A stretch of 64,000 nucleotides of DNA from Bubalus kerabau. Its lineage: Eukaryota > Chordata > Mammalia > Artiodactyla > Bovidae. The position numbers and the translations under genes were made by a program. The DNA lies in the NCBI RefSeq assembly GCF_029407905.1, contig NW_026577882.1:186001-250000 (forward strand). Direction: 5' to 3'. Shown here piece after piece: positions 33,521-44,260 of this stretch. Position 1 is the first letter of the stretch. Each line of letters begins with the position of its first letter. The notes beneath the pieces were generated by a model that searched no databases, was not told where the DNA came from, and was given only the letters and a program-made list of their open reading frames with translations.

Positions 33521-35722
33521 CTGGAGTCATGGGAGGGACTAGGGCCTCAAGACGCATTTAAGAAGGACTCTCGAGGTCTTTCTTGGGTTGGGGCGGGAAA
33601 CACTCGTTTCCCTTGACCTCTACCGGGGACCTTAGGGAACTTCCCAGGTGCCTCTGAGAGGTGAGGGATACTGAGGAGTTAGAGGGGCCTCTCGGGACTC
33701 CACTAGGTTTGACGAAATGAAAGAGGGCCTCATCTCGATTGGAGGCAGGAACCTCAGGCTTCCTCTCCATTTCTGACTCCGACCGTAGGGTCCCTGCAGG
33801 GTTGGGACAGGAGAGTCAGGCCTCGTCTTGTCTGAGTAATGGAACTCTGCTTGCCTCTCGAGTCATTCAGTGGGTCTCAGGCCCCTTGTCGAGCTGTGTG
33901 TGGAACCTGCGGGTGTTTCCAGAAGATGCACGGGGGTGTCATTGCCCCTTCATTTGGTGCCTTCCCCCACAGGGTTGCCTTCAAAGAGGTGTCCAGCATC
34001 AGGTTCATTTCAAGAGCGGACCGGGAAATCGGGGTCGTTTGACATGTGGCACCACCCACGTGGCTCATCTCGAATTTCCTCGTGAGAGCAGCATCATCCT
34101 GAGGTGCGCCGGGAAGGCCGGGAACACCTTCCACACAAAGCAGGGGAATCGACTCTCCTGTCGCAATCAGGAGGGGAGATGGGGCTCAGATGAAGTGGGG
34201 CGGGGACTCTAGGTGTTCCACTCGAGGGAATCCGGCGTTTCAGGGAACTTTAGGGGTCGCATCAAGGGAGCCAAGTACCGTTTCCCACTTCAGGACGGAA
34301 CATGGGACTTCCCTGGAGACGCTGTAGCGGGCAAGGGCCTCATCCTGTGAAGACGTTGGAACCACGTCGTTTTTCTCGAGTTGCGTCTGGATTCTCGAAA
34401 ACGACGGGGATTTCAGGCTTCCTCTTGGGTTTGCCCTGGGAAGCCCAATCTTCCCCTGCAGTTGCGAGGGAAAGCTGGGGGTTCTGCTCGAGTCACTACA
34501 GGGCCAAAGAGACCTCATCGAGGCGTGTGTCCAGGACCTAATATTCCTCTCAAGGGAAGACAGAGATCTCGGGTTTCCATTCCAGACTCCCCCGGGGAGT
34601 CAGGCCTCGCCTCGAGGGGAAGCAGAGGACTCCACTTTCCTCTCAAGTCGCAACACGGATCTCTTGGAGCCCAATGAGTGGACTCAAGGGTGTCGAGCCT
34701 CCTCTTCAGTTTGGAGAGAGGACTCGGGATTGCTCTCCAGGTCAGGCAGGAAAAGAAGGCCCTCATCTCGCGATGACGGGGGCATCTCATGGGTTTCCTC
34801 AGGCTGCGGCGCCCGTGGGGGTTTTCTCAGGAGCACGACGAGGACCTCAGGGAGCCTCTCGTGCGGCGCCAGGGAACTCATGTCTCCATGCGCATGGCGA
34901 GGAGGAGCTAGTCATCACTCTCGAGTCATGGGAAGTGACTAGGGCCTCAAGACGCGTTGAAGAAGGACTCTTGAGGTCTTTCTCGGGTGGCGGCGGGAAA
35001 CCCTCGTTTCCCTCGACTTCTGCAGGGGACTATAGGGAACTTACCAGGGTGCCTCTGAGAGGTGAGGAATGCTGTGGAGTTGGCAGCGCCTCTCGGGACT
35101 CTGCTGGGTTCGGCGCAATGGAAGAGGGCCTCATCTCGAGGGGAGGCAGGAACCTCAGGCTTCCTCTCCAATTCTGACTCTGACTGCACGGTCCCTGCAG
35201 TGTTGGGACAGGAGAGTCATGCCTCGTCTTGTCTGAGGAATGGAATTCTGGTTGCTTCTCGAGTTGTTCCGGGAGTCTCAGGCCCCTTGTCGAGCTGTGT
35301 GTAGACCCTGCGGTTTTTTCCGGATGATGCACGGGGGTGTCAGTGCCCCTTCGTGTTGTGCCTTCACTCACAGGGTTGCCTTTGAAGAGGTGTCCGGGCA
35401 TTGGGTTCTTATCAAGAGCGGACCGGAAAATCGGTGTCGTTCAGCACGTGGCACCTCACACATGGCTAGTCTCGAATTTCCTCCTGAGACCGGCCTCATC
35501 CTGAGGTGCAACGGGAAGGCCGGGAACCCCTTCCAGAGAAAGCAGGGGAATCGACTCTCCTGTCGCGATCAGGAGGGGAGAAGGGGCTCAGATGTAGTGG
35601 TGCCGGGACCCTTGGTGTTCCCCTCGAGGGAACCCAGCGTGTCGGGGAACTTTTGCGGTCGCATCAAGGTGTCAAGTACCGTTTCGCACTTAAGGACGGA
35701 ACATGGGACTTCCCTGGAGACG
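33521..35722 (+). repeat. Satellite I array, subfamily A island
   Basis: Anchor at 34511. A marks return at about 33525 (CATGGGAGGGACTAGGGCC) and include GGGAACTTCCCAGG at about 33635 and GGACTATAGGGAACTTACCAGG at about 35028. The tract is about 1.6 units long, flanked on both sides by B units. It ends inside a local tandem duplication (next entry). Confidence 0.82.
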
Positions 35723-35845
35723 CCGGGAATTTCGGTGTTCCCCTGGAGTGAGACCGGTATGTTGGGGAACTTTGGGGTCGCATCAAGGGTGCCAAGTAGC
35801 ATTTCGAACTTTAAGATGGAACATGGGACTTCTCTTGAGACTCTA
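35603..35845 (+). repeat. 116-bp-step tandem duplication at the A/B boundary
   Basis: The stretch GCCGGGA...GGTGTTCCCCT...GGAACTTT...GGGACTT...GAGAC occurs at about 35603 and again from about 35723. The first copy is A-type (CTCGAGGGAACCC, CATGGGACTTCCCTGG). The second is B-type (GAGTGAGACCGGTATG, GGGACTTCTCTTGAGAC). The anchor spacing across it is 1518 instead of about 1402, so the unit gained 116 bp. It reads as an out-of-register crossover between an A and a B unit. Confidence 0.8.
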
Positions 35846-38800
35846 GCTGGCAAGGGCCTCATATTGCGATGAAGAGGGAACCACATGGTTTTTAAGACTT
35901 GAGGCTGAATTCTCGAATTACGATGGGAAATTCAGACTTCCTCATGTGTTGACCGTGGGAAGCCCAATCTTCCATTCAAATTGTGAAGGAGAGATGGAGG
36001 TTGCTCTCGATCACTGTAGGGCAAAATAGACCTCATCTAGGCTTGTGTCTAGGACATAATGTTCCACTCCAGGGGCGACAGGGATCTCGGGGTTGCATTC
36101 CAAACTCACCCGGGGAGTCAGGCCTCGTCTCGAGGGAAGCAAAGGACTCCGCTCTCCTCTCGAGTCGCACCGGGTATTTCTTGGACCCAACTGAGTGGCC
36201 TAAAGGGAGTCAATCCTCCTGTGAAGTTTGGAGAGAGGACCAGGGATTGCTCTCCAGCTCAGGCGGGAAAAGAAGGCCCCCATCTCTCCTTGACGGGGGC
36301 ATCTTGTGGTTTTTCTCGAACTGCAGTGCCACTGTGGGTTTTCTCACGAGGTACGATGGGGTACTCAGGGAGCCTCTTGTGTGGTACTAGGGAAGTCAGT
36401 TTTCCTGCTTGTGGCGAGGGGAGCGCGTCCTTGCTCTGGAGTCATGGTAGGGGAATCGGGCATCAAGAGACGTTGAAAAAGGACTCTCCAAGTCTTTCTC
36501 GGGTTACTTCAGGAAACTCTGGGTTCCCTCGACTTGTGCCAGTGACCTCAGGTAGCTTCTCAGGGAGCCTCTGAGAATTCAGGGATACTGTGGTGTTGGG
36601 AGGGGCCTCTCGGGACACCACTGAGTTTGGTTCAATGGAAGAGGGCCTCTTCTCTAGTTGAGGCAGGAACCTCAGGGTTCCTCTCCATTTCTGACTCCGA
36701 TCCCAGGGTCCCTGAAGAGTTGGGCCAGGAGGGTAAGGCCTCGTCTTGTGTGAAGGAATGCAACTTCACTTGCCTCTCGAGTTGTTCACGGGGTGACAGT
36801 CCACATTTGGAGCTGTGAGTGGAATCGGCGGGTTTTTCCAGACGATACATGGGGATGTCAGTGTCCCTTCGTGTTGTGCCTTCATCCACAGGGTTGCCTT
36901 CGAAGAGATGTCCGGGCGTCAGGTTCTTATCTAGAGTGGACCGGGAATTCGGGATCTTTCAACATGTGGCACCAACCATGAGGCTACTTTTTGAATTTCC
37001 TCATGAGACCGGCCTCATCCGGAGGTTCGCGGGGAACGTCGGGAACCCCTTGCAGACAAAGCATGGGAGTCGACCCTCCTGTCGCGATCAGGAGGGGTGA
37101 AGGGGCTCACAGGAAGTGGTGCCATGAACTTTGGTGTTTCCCTCGAGTGAGACCGGTATGTCAGGGAACTTTGGGGGTCTCCTCAAGGGTGCCAAGTGCC
37201 GTTCTGTACTTCAGGATGGAACGTGGGACTTCTCTTGACACGCTGTAGCGGCCAAGGGCCTCATCTTGCGATGACGGGGGAGCCACGTGGTTTTTCTCGA
37301 GTTGCGGCGGGATTCTCGAGTTACGACGGGGATTTCAGGCTTCCTCTTGTGTTGGGCCAGGGAAGTCCAATCATCCATTCGAGTTGCGAGGGAGAGCTGG
37401 GGGTTGCGCTCGAGTCACTGCAGGGCAAAGGAGACCTCATCTAGGCTTGTGTCCAGGACCTAATGTTCCTCTCCAAGGGCCACAGGGATCTCAGGTTTCC
37501 ATTCCAGACTCACCCAGGGAGTCAGGCCTCGTGTCGAAGGGAAGCAAAGGACTCCGCTCTCCTTTCGAGTTGGGACAGGCACCTCTTGGAGCCCACTTTG
37601 TGGCCTAAAGTGAGTCAAACCTCCTGTGAAGTTTGGAGAGAGGACTTGGGACTGCTCTCCAGGCCATGCAGGAAAAGATGGCCCTCATCTCACGATGACG
37701 GAGGGGTCTTGTGTGTTTTCTCGAGCTGCGGCGCCAGTGTGGGGTTTCACACGAGGTACGACAGGGAGCTCAGGGAGCCTCTCATGTGGCGCCAGGGAAG
37801 TCAGGTCTCCATGTGCGTGGCGAGGGGGAGCGCGTTATTGCTCTCGAGCCATGGTAGGGGAATCTGACCTCAAGACGCGTTGAAGAAGGACTCTCGAGGT
37901 CTTTCTTCGGTTGTGGCAGGAAAGCCTTATTTCCCTCGACGTTTGCCGGTGGCCTCAAGGAGCTTCTCAGAATGCCTATGAGAAGTCAGGGATACTGTGG
38001 AGATGGGAGTGGCCTCTCGGGACTCCACTGGGTTTGTTTTAATGGAAGAGGGCCTCATCTCGGGTTGAGGCAGGAACCTCAGGTTTCCTCTCCATTTCTG
38101 ACTCAGATCGAAGCGTGCCTGCAGAGTTGGGATTGGATACTCAGGCCTCGTCTTGTCTGAGGAAGGGAACTCCGCTTTCCTCTCTCATTGTTTAAGGGGT
38201 GACAGGCCAGTTGTGGAGCTGTATGTGGATCCTGTGGGATTTTCCAGACGATGAACAGGGTTGCCAGTGCCCCCTCGTGTAGTGCCTTCATCCACAGGGT
38301 TGCCTTAGAAGAGGTGTCCGGGCATCGGGTTCTTATCAAGAGCAAGACCGAGAAATCGGGGTCTTTTGGCACGTGGCACCAACACGAGGCTACGTCTCGA
38401 ATTTCTTCGTGAGACTGGCCTCATCCTGAGGTGTGCCATGAAGGTCGGGAACCCCTTCTAGGCAAAGCAGGGGAATCGACCTTCCTGCCGTGATCAGGAG
38501 GGGAGAAGGGGCTCAAATGAAGTGGTGCCAGGAACTTCGGTGTTCCCTTGGAGTGAGACCGGTATATTGGGGAACTTTTGGGGTCGCATCAAGGGTGCCA
38601 AGTAGCATTTCGAACTTTATGACGAAACATGGGACTTCTCTTGAGACTCTGTAGCGGGCAAAGGCCTCATATTGTGATGAATGGGGAACCACGTGGTTTT
38701 TAAGTGTTGCGGCGGGATTCTCGAGTTACAACGGGAAATTCAGACTTCCTCTTGTGTTGGCCCAGTGAAGACCAATCTTCCATTCGAATTGCGAGGGAGA

Positions 38801-39453
38801 GATGGGTGTTGCTCTCGAGTCACTGTAGGGCAAAATAGACCTCATCTAGGCTTTTGTCCAGGACATAATGTTCCTCTCCAGGGGCAACAGGGATCTCGGG
38901 GTTGCATTCCAGACTCACCCGAGGTAAGGCCTCATCTCGAGGGGAAACAAAGTACTCTGCTCTCCTCTCAAGTCGCGACAGGTATCTCTTGGAGCCCATT
39001 GAGTGGCCTAAAGGGAGTAAAGCCTCCTGTGAAGTTTGGAGAAAAGACCAGGGATTGCTCTCCAGGTCAGGCAGGAAAAGAAGTCCCCAATCTCGCGATG
39101 ACGGTGGCGTCTCGTGGGTTTTCCCGAGCTGTGGCGCCAGTGTGAGGTTTCTCACGAGGTATGACGGGGAGCTCAGGGAGCCTCTCATGTGGCGCCAGGG
39201 AAGTCAGGTGTCCATGCGCATGGCGAGGGGGAGCGTGTCATTGCTCTCGAGTCATGGTAGGGGAATCCGTCCTCAAGATGCGTTGAAGACGGACTCTTGA
39301 GGTCTTTCTCGGGTTGCGGCAGGATACCCTGTGTTCCCTCGACTTGTGCCGGTGACCGCAGGGAGTTGCTCAGGGTGCCTCTGAGAAGACACTGATACTG
39401 TGGTGTTGGGAGGGGCCTCTCGGGACTCCACTGCGTTTGGTGCAATGGAAGAT
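35846..39453 (+). repeat. Satellite I array, subfamily B tract up to the provirus
   Basis: Anchors at 36029, 37433 and 38838 (1404 and 1405). B marks are present at about 36548, 37955 and 39360. The tract ends in GGTGCAATGGAAGAT, where the provirus is inserted; the unit resumes at 46340. Confidence 0.87.
39448..39453. other. Target-site duplication, left copy (provirus)
   Basis: GAAGAT before the LTR terminus TGCCGGGAGCC. The right copy (46340-46345) is GAAGAG, which is also what other satellite units carry at this place (GGAAGAGGGCC), so the left copy has one later change. Confidence 0.82.
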
Positions 39454-40756
39454 TGCCGGGAGCCAGCGAGAGACATTCCACTCGTGACAAATGTCATGAG
39501 GAAAGAGTCTCGGCATATGCAAAGGCGGGATCGAGCCTCCGGGAGTTCCCCCGTATATTCTTCAGCGTCTACCCCCAAAAACCAAAGTCAGCCTTCTTTA
39601 TTGCTTTGTTCTCTCACCTCTGACATTACTGGGGATGTCCCCCACCACCATCTCACTCTCTCTGTCAAAGAGCTAACTTACAGCTCCAACTAATAATGTT
39701 CCTGGGCAATTAGTAGTGTTTAAATCCAAACCCCTCAGATGGTTTTCTAACTCGCCTGACAAGTTTACCCGGTCTCCTACAGCTATGCATACGATTGTGT
39801 ACAGTCTCCCAGCCTCGAGACGCACGGGAAGTTTAAGATATTCAAATAGCTTAGAGCCTCTCAGAGAGTTAGAAACTGTCAGAATAAAACTAGTAAAAGA
39901 TTTCATTGATGAACCAATGCTTTTTGCCAAGTTTCCACATCCCCTGAATTGTATCCTTGAATGTGTGCTAATTAATATAGTTGGTATGTAGAAAAAATAA
40001 GTAGTGGCCTTGATGTTGGTAACTTTAGACCCTTAAGGTAATAAATTCTTTTCTTTGTTGTAAACCCATTACACATCCTCCCTATAGGAATGCAATTTTA
40101 TCTTCGAAAGATGGCGCCAAACCTTAAACAATTACTCTTAGAGAAAATAACTCTTATGGTTGATAAGTCTTTGTCAAGAGTCATAAAATGTTAATAGGTC
40201 TTCTGGCCAGAAGATGATGTAAATCATCTAAACCATTTTTATACGATAAATCTGCAGAAAAGAAACCCTGGTTTTTGATAAGGATTAAAGACTGCTGACT
40301 TTGCATCCCCTATTATCCTCTATGTGTAACTTAGGGTATTAAAACCTGTGTTGAAAATAAAGCTACGGGCCTTGCTCGCCAACGCTTGGTCTCCCCATGT
40401 CATTATTCCCCTCAATTTTCAGATGAGTGTCCATCTGGAGCGCGGATATCCTCTGCGACCATTTATTTGCCTGGGCTTCGAAGACCCACTCGATAAGGTG
40501 TCTAAGGTGGGGCACCTTCCTCTATTCTAGAGGGCACTTTCAGCCTCCGTGGTCAGAGCTAACCTGGTGTCACGGGTTATATTGATTTTCCGCGTAAACC
40601 AAGCTACTCAGCTGCTTTTCTCCACTGAATTTTCCTACTGAGCTATCCTCATTCTATTACTCTTTATATCTTTGATGAATAAATCAATATATAAATAGGT
40701 CGCCTATTCCATCTTCCCTTCGAATACCCTGGATCAGCTGGGGCTGGACCTCTGCA
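39454..40756 (+). mobile_element. 5' LTR of endogenous betaretrovirus-like provirus
   Basis: 1303 bp bounded by TG...CA. It matches the 3' LTR (45046) over its whole length. In the 276-bp stretch 39716-39991 I count 13 differences from 45308-45583 (about 4.7%). The TATA-like box reads TATTAAAA (40337-40344), degraded compared with TATAAAAA in the 3' LTR. AATAAA follows at 40356-40361. U3 holds a 91-codon open frame (39716-39991) also open in the 3' LTR; it begins MFKSK and I do not recognise it. The LTR belongs to the same superfamily as the solo LTR at 6917. Confidence 0.93.
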
Positions 40757-40758
40757 GG

Positions 40759-40776
40759 TGGCGCCCGAGACAGGCA
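40759..40776 (+). other. Primer binding site, tRNA-Lys type
   Basis: TGGCGCCCGAGACAGG begins two bases after the 5' LTR. The first ten bases match the Lys3-type primer site; an extra G then shifts the ACAGG block. This places the element with lysine-primed class II retroviruses. Confidence 0.8.
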
Positions 40777-41000
40777 TTTCGAAGGTAAATCCCCAACCCC
40801 ATTCCCCCAGTGTTCAGTTTTGGGGACAGATAGGATCCCACTTAGGGGGCTGCAGATCCCCCTGTAGAATAGACAGGGCGAGAGGAGTGGGAAGTGTTGA
40901 AGAGTTAGAGAGAAAAAACGGTTTCTAAAAAGGCTGACAAAAAAGGCCTAATCTTTAGATAGCTAAAAGCAAAATCTTTTACTATCCTTAAGTTTCTGAC
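40777..41000 (+). other. Proviral leader (untranslated)
   Basis: Sequence between primer site and gag. It contains AGGTAAATCC at about 40783, a possible splice donor in the usual place for subgenomic mRNA, and A-rich sequence ahead of the gag start. No gene is seen. Confidence 0.55.
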
Positions 41001-41566
41001 ATGGGCAACACTGAATCAAATGAAAGACAGCTCTTTATAGGAGTAATTTTACAGTTATTAAGTAAAAGAAGAATCAAGGTTAAAAAATCTTCCATTCAAT
41101 CATTTTTTACATTTGTACAAGACCACTGCCCTTGGTTTCTACAACAAGGCACTGTTAACCTCGATATCTTGAAAAAACTAGGAAAACAGCTAAGAGCTTA
41201 TTGTGCTCAGCAAGGTTTGGAAAAAATCCCTACTTACACCTTTCCTCTGTGGAATATGACTAGAGATGTTTTAGATCCAGCTCATGAATTTGAAAAGGTA
41301 CCTGTTAAAGAGGAAAGTAAAGTTGGAAAAGTACCTGTTAAACAAAAAAGCAAATCTGAAAAGGTACCTGTTATAAAGAAAAGTGAAAATGAAGAGGCTA
41401 TACCTAGCTATCGACAGCTAAATGAATGGCTAGCCGCTATGACTGCCAATGAGCATGTAAAAGATAGGGATGAAAAGAAAGATCAGCTCTCCCCTCAATT
41501 TGAAAAAGGTTTAGAGGAAACAGCAGCTCGATGCCATTCTGATGAGGATTTTTTTTTTTTTTAAGC
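41001..41566 (+). pseudogene. gag remnant: matrix region
   Basis: An open frame of 187 codons beginning MGNTES, a myristoylation-type start (Gly2, Ser6) as in retroviral matrix proteins, which anchor Gag to the membrane. The body resembles betaretroviral matrix (for example FVQDHCPWF near residues 34-42). From about residue 97 an 11-residue lysine/glutamate-rich unit (KVPVK) is repeated three times at 33-bp steps (41292, 41325, 41358). The frame runs into a 14-T tract (41549-41562), is closed there (DEDFFFF) and is followed by decayed sequence. Assignment is by pattern recognition. Confidence 0.82.
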
Positions 41567-42432
41567 TAAAGATGCTCCTAAAAGTTTAAGAAAACATCCC
41601 TAATCAGACCATCCGCTCCTAGGAGGTTGAGGGAAACATCCCCGATCAGACAGTTCGTAAGATTTAGTTACCAAACAGTTAAAGGATCTCCGGAACAGAA
41701 GAGGAAAACTTCGGGACGCTCCCATCCCCCTATGCCTCCTCCTCCATGTCGGGGTAAAGGGCCACCGCTAGGAGTTTCCCGGAGAAGGATTTTCTCTAGT
41801 CCCAAGGATGAACTTGATCCTCACCTTGAGGCTTCTTTTCTAGTCCCCTCTGCAGTTTAGCCAGGGTAAAGAGGTTACAAAATAAATAAAAATATTCTCT
41901 AAAATTAAAAAAAAAATTAAAAATGGATTTCTCTGCATCTAAGAATAGACAAATATTTATTGACTGTGGAATATGATTAGAAATGTCCTGGACCTCCGTC
42001 ACGAGGCTGTTAAATAGACTATGGGGGAGGCTATAGAGGTGGATGGTGGTGAGTCTCCATTTACTGCACAGATCATATTTTCTGCCATTGAAGAAAAAAA
42101 AAAAAGGAGGGAGAAAGTGGTCTACCTCTCGAGGAAGGAGAGGGCTTACAGGACGCTGCGGCCGAGAGCCCTGGCGAGCTCCCTCCCCCTCTGCGCAAAC
42201 CTTTAAAAAACTTATCCACCACTTTCTGATTTAAGGCGACCGCCACCGCCTTCGATTGTGCCTCCCAGGACCCAGGAGTTCCCCACTTTGCCCCCAAAGC
42301 CTCCCAAAGTGTTGCCTAAGACTGAGGAAGATAAAAAGTTTTTTAAACAAAGGAGCTTTTAGTACACAATATGCAGAGTGTGCTCCTTGGAGAAAACTCC
42401 CTCAGGGGGGTCTCACCCAGGCTAGGAGAAAA
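41567..42432 (+). pseudogene. Decayed gag region, no capsid or zinc finger seen
   Basis: Broken frames. About 41690-41800 encodes a Pro-rich stretch (HPPMPPPPCRGKGPP). About 41965-42015 repeats the end of matrix in diverged form (WNMIRNVLDL against WNMTRDVLDP at 41251). About 42236-42300 is again proline-rich (RRPPPPSIVPPRT). The conserved capsid core and the Cys-His nucleocapsid knuckles were not found, so most of the capsid and nucleocapsid region appears to be deleted. Confidence 0.6.
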
Positions 42433-42960
42433 GCGAAAAGGCAAGGAGATTTAATAACAATATTAACCCCTGATGTGCCGCTTACTCCAATTCCAACCGG
42501 AGTGGCTGGCCCCCTATCTGAGTACATTGTAAGATTTGTCCTGGGGCGTAGCTCGCTTTCTTTTAAAAAAAAATTAAATAAAAAAAAAAGAAAGAAAAGA
42601 AATTTCGCTGGTGCATGGTGTAGTAGATTCTGATGATATTGAGAAATTAAAGTCTTGATCTCACTGCCTATCAAAACTGTACAAATTAATAAAGGTCAAA
42701 GAGTAACACAGCTTTTACTTTTACCTTACTATCAGACAAGGAAAAACTTGACTTCTCAATCTAAGAGCCACAAAACATTTGGATCTAGTGATCTAGCCTT
42801 TTGGGTGCAGGAAATTACAGTTCCAAGGCCTTTAAAAGATCTTTTAATTCAAGAGAATAAAACGCCAGGGCTATTAGACACAGGAACAGACGTCTCTTAA
42901 CATTGCTGGGAAAGACTGGCCCAGCTCCTGGCCAACACATAATACTGAAAATGAGTTGGT
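42433..42960 (+). pseudogene. pro remnant: dUTPase and aspartic protease start
   Basis: In order: a dUTPase part with LTPDVPLTPIPTGVAGPL and the GRSSL motif (to about 42558); an A-rich insertion with a frame break (about 42564-42603); the dUTPase later motifs GQRVTQLLLLP and FGSSD (42694-42810); then FWVQEI and the retroviral protease active-site motif LLDTGTDVS (about 42871-42897), closed by a TAA right after it. Class II retroviruses make dUTPase and protease from one pro frame between gag and pol, which fits this position. The gene is inactive. Confidence 0.82.
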
Positions 42961-43600
42961 GGGATTAGAGAAAGTGGTATGTGGGGTGGAGATGCTGTAC
43001 AGGTGGTACATTTAACAATACTTTATATATTGTTATAAATACATAATATAAATGTATTTGCCTAATTACAGTTTGCCTAATTAGGTATGGGTATAAATAA
43101 AATATAATAAAGGTATACCTAATTCTATTTATAGATCTATACTTAATTAATTTGTATATAAATTAATATGTATACTATATACACACACACATATATATAC
43201 TGTATAATTAAATATATATGGCAGTAATATAATGTGTGTGTGGCTGATATTAATTGGTATGGATTGATGTGCTGTGATGATATATGTTCTATATACTGTA
43301 TAATTATAAATGTGTGACATGTATTATTACAGTATATTGGTTTGTGTTGGTTGGTATTAGCTGTGTATGTGTTGTATTGTTGTAATATATATTAATTAAT
43401 ATATTAATTATAAAGATTAATTCAAGTATATTGATTTATATATATTATATGTCAATAACTTTATACTTGTTGCCATATATAAATACATATATAAATGCAT
43501 TTTGCATTTAGGTCTATCTGTATACCTGTATACCAAAATGAGATAAGGAGGTTATACATTTATTACTTAAATTTATACAGAGACCTAAACTAAACATTAG
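42961..43600 (+). repeat. AT-rich low-complexity block where pol should be
   Basis: About 550 bp of TA-rich sequence with short tandem motifs (ATATATTAATTAATATATTAA near 43385, ACACACACACATATATATA near 43180). No reverse transcriptase or RNase H motif (such as a YxDD box) was found on either strand. It separates the protease remnant from integrase remnants, so it seems to have replaced or expanded within most of pol. Confidence 0.65.
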
Positions 43601-43903
43601 ACCTAAATTAACATATCCATAGGGAAACAGCTAGACAAATAGTGAAGTTATGTTCCAATTGTAATTAATCACTTAAACGTAAACACACAGGGGCAGACTA
43701 CAATGATGAGACACTAGATGCCTGAATTACAGGCTACGACTCGGCCCCTGGTCAAGTAAAAAGGCCTCCTTACGGGAGAGTGAAAAAGGCCAGATGTGTT
43801 GCTAACTTGTGGGAGAGGGTATGCTTGTATATTTCTACAGAATGCAGATTCTCCGGTTTGGATCTCAGACAAATTCGTCATGTCACATTCCCCAAAGACC
43901 AGG
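43601..43903 (+). pseudogene. pol remnant: pieces of integrase
   Basis: About 43620-43671 encodes RETARQIVKLCSNC, matching the second half of the integrase N-terminal HHCC zinc-binding domain. After a jump across the catalytic core, 43748-43903 encodes the integrase C-terminal DNA-binding domain pattern, including DVLLTCGRGYACIF and SPVWISDKFV. Two stops stand where tryptophans are usual (43757-43759 and 43781-43783), and the typical W of the WGRG block is C. The catalytic DDE core is missing. Confidence 0.78.
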
Positions 43904-44260
43904 TTCGCGGCGCGCGCACTCGCTCGCTCCCCCTCCCCCAGCCAGCTCTCGCCTCCGCGCCACCAGCAGCGCCTCGCACCCACCTCTCTGCACCCCGTGA
44001 CCTAGAGCAAAGAAGTCTGTGCAGCGAGTGAGGGCCAGAGAGGAAAGCGCGCCCGCGGAGTGCCGTCCAGACCAGCGTGGCCCCACCGGCGAGAGGGGAC
44101 CGCCCTGAGCCCAAGCGGTGGCGGCTAGCCCTAAACCACGAACCCTGCCCCTCCGCCCACCATAGGCGCCTTGGCCCACAGCCTGCCGCTCGCGTTCTGC
44201 CTCCTGATGCTGGGGACACTGCTCCCCCGGGCTGACGCCTACAGCTGCTCCCTGGTTCAT
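43904..44260 (+). pseudogene. TIMP2: Captured host TIMP2 first-exon fragment inside the provirus
   Basis: GC- and CpG-rich DNA (about 43904-44260) set between AT-richer retroviral sequences. From 44162 a frame reads, without indels, the TIMP2 signal peptide and first mature residues: ..HSLPLAFCLLMLGTLLPRADAYSCSLVH. TIMP2 is a secreted inhibitor of matrix metalloproteinases whose mature protein starts Cys-Ser-Cys after ..ADA. Here the start ATG is ATA (44162-44164, with CCACC before it) and mature Cys1, which chelates the protease zinc in the TIMP family, is Tyr. Homology ends at about 44260 and retroviral sequence resumes. The upstream 250 bp is plausibly TIMP2 5' UTR. The assignment comes from recall of TIMP2; TIMP1, 3 and 4 fit worse. 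Confidence 0.88.
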
